Source: Oxalobacter sp. (GTDB lineage Bacteria > Pseudomonadota > Gammaproteobacteria > Burkholderiales > Burkholderiaceae_D). From it: a stretch of DNA of 7,513 nucleotides. The stretch lies in the NCBI GenBank assembly GCA_012512465.1, contig JAAZED010000298.1, positions 1 to 7,513 on the forward strand, given 5' to 3'. Position 1 is the first letter of the stretch; each line of letters begins with the position of its first letter. A model generated the notes under the pieces. That model was not told the DNA's origin and did no database searches. It saw only the letters and a list, made by a program, of their open reading frames with translations. Positions 6,836 to 7,513 of this stretch are shown here, one piece after another. Both the position numbers and the translations under genes were made by a program.

Positions 6836-7513
6836 ATGGGCGCAAGTATCAAATCAGGGCTGGCCATGGTCAGTGTGCTGGAAAGCTGGGGCGTGGATCA
6901 CATTTATGGTTTGCCCGGCGGTTCGATCAACTCCTTTGTCGCGGCACTGTATGAGCGGCGCAATCATATCCGGTTTATCCAGGTGCGCCATGAGGAAACC
7001 GGTGCCCTTGCTGCATCGGTAGATGCCAAGCTGACGGGAAAGATCGGTGTCTGCTTTGGTTCCGCCGGTCCGGGCGCGACGCACCTTTTTAACGGATTGT
7101 ATGATGCCAGTATGGATCATGTGCCTGTATTGGCGATCATCGGGCAGGTGGCCTCTTCAGCCATGAATTATGATTCCTTTCAGGAATTGAATGAAAATCC
7201 GATGTTTGCCGATGTCAGCGTTTATAACCGCACGGTCATGACACCAGAAAGTCTGCCGCATGTGGTCGATGAGGCAATTCGCCGCGCTTATGAATATAAA
7301 GGGGTGGCGGTTGTGACGGTTCCGGTGGACTTTGCGCTTGTCGATATTCCGGATGTGCCGGTTTCAACCGCAGCAAACCATCGCTCTGGGGTACTGATGC
7401 CGGATGCCGCAGATGTGGATGCCGCCATTTTGTTGATGGCACAGGCCCAAAGGCCGGTGCTTTATGTCGGGCAGGGGGCACGAGGCGGAGCAGAGGAAAT
7501 TATGGCACTCTCC
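6836..7513 (+). CDS. Pyruvate oxidase, Lactobacillus POX/SpxB type (3'-truncated)
   Basis: ThDP- and FAD-dependent enzyme: pyruvate + phosphate + O2 gives acetyl phosphate, CO2 and H2O2 in the POX family. The gene runs off the window; 226 of an expected roughly 600 residues are visible. They cover the N-terminal ThDP-binding (PYR) domain (about 5-170) and the beginning of the central domain (from about 185). Diagnostic segments: WGVDHIYGLPGGSIN (18-32), QVRHEETGALAA (49-60) with the ThDP-activating Glu53, DAKLTGKIGVCFGSAGPGATH (63-83), NGLYDASMDHVPVLAIIGQ (86-104), FQELNENPMFADV (115-127) and DEAIRRAYEYKGVAVVTVPVDF (145-166). These closely follow the Lactobacillus plantarum enzyme as I recall it, more than E. 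coli PoxB (a quinone-linked enzyme making acetate), acetolactate synthase or oxalyl-CoA decarboxylase. The FAD and C-terminal domains are outside the window, so the electron acceptor and phosphate use cannot be confirmed. Confidence 0.88.
   Translation, partial: MGASIKSGLAMVSVLESWGVDHIYGLPGGSINSFVAALYERRNHIRFIQVRHEETGALAASVDAKLTGKIGVCFGSAGPGATHLFNGLYDASMDHVPVLAIIGQVASSAMNYDSFQELNENPMFADVSVYNRTVMTPESLPHVVDEAIRRAYEYKGVAVVTVPVDFALVDIPDVPVSTAANHRSGVLMPDAADVDAAILLMAQAQRPVLYVGQGARGGAEEIMALS

Noticed and set aside
6519..7022. Long + strand frame starting with GTG and overlapping the pyruvate oxidase gene
   Set aside because: It overlaps the pyruvate oxidase coding region in another frame, has no ribosome site and an odd composition. 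Only the short part used in the frameshifted remnant looks protein-like.
6836..7513. Oxalyl-CoA decarboxylase or acetolactate synthase
   Set aside because: The segments around the ThDP glutamate (RHEETGALAA, GSAGPGATH, NENPMFADV) follow pyruvate oxidase, and the remembered oxalyl-CoA decarboxylase N-terminus is clearly different.

Overview
The window reads as chromosomal DNA of a betaproteobacterium. The gene order (end of odhB, then lpdA), the OdhB peripheral-subunit-binding motif and the cysteine-rich 'CTQRF..NNC' lipoprotein next to them are typical of Burkholderiales. Base composition looks close to 50% GC, lower than most of that order, so an Oxalobacteraceae member such as Oxalobacter is a reasonable guess. 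This is an inference from style, not a database match.

Layout: positions 1-2691 hold the end of the 2-oxoglutarate dehydrogenase operon on the + strand, with a 5'-truncated E2 (odhB) followed by a complete E3 (lpdA). A coiled-coil lipoprotein with internal 30-residue repeats follows on the + strand (2732-3589). A small unrecognised helical protein lies on the - strand (3612-3902). A membrane-anchored Sel1-repeat protein is on the + strand (4086-5111), convergent with an ankyrin-repeat lipoprotein on the - strand (5335-6297). The spacer between these two contains an open, protein-like frame with no start codon (5154-5327) and two short inverted repeats. A 538-base gap without an intact gene (6298-6835) carries a hairpin-like repeat in the ankyrin gene leader, a candidate FNR/Anr-type promoter, and what looks like the frameshifted remnant of a small 'YHW...DQA' helical-bundle protein. 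The window ends inside a Lactobacillus-type pyruvate oxidase gene (6836 to the edge).

How the genes fit together: OdhB and LpdA act in one complex, with E3 reoxidising the lipoyl group carried by E2. The three envelope proteins (coiled-coil lipoprotein, Sel1, ankyrin) are protein-interaction scaffolds without visible catalytic sites and are probably independent of the TCA genes. The pyruvate oxidase would make acetyl phosphate, CO2 and hydrogen peroxide. The decayed gene just upstream and the possible oxygen-responsive promoter make that end the most interesting part of the window. No tRNA, rRNA, CRISPR array, insertion sequence or clear intrinsic terminator was found.
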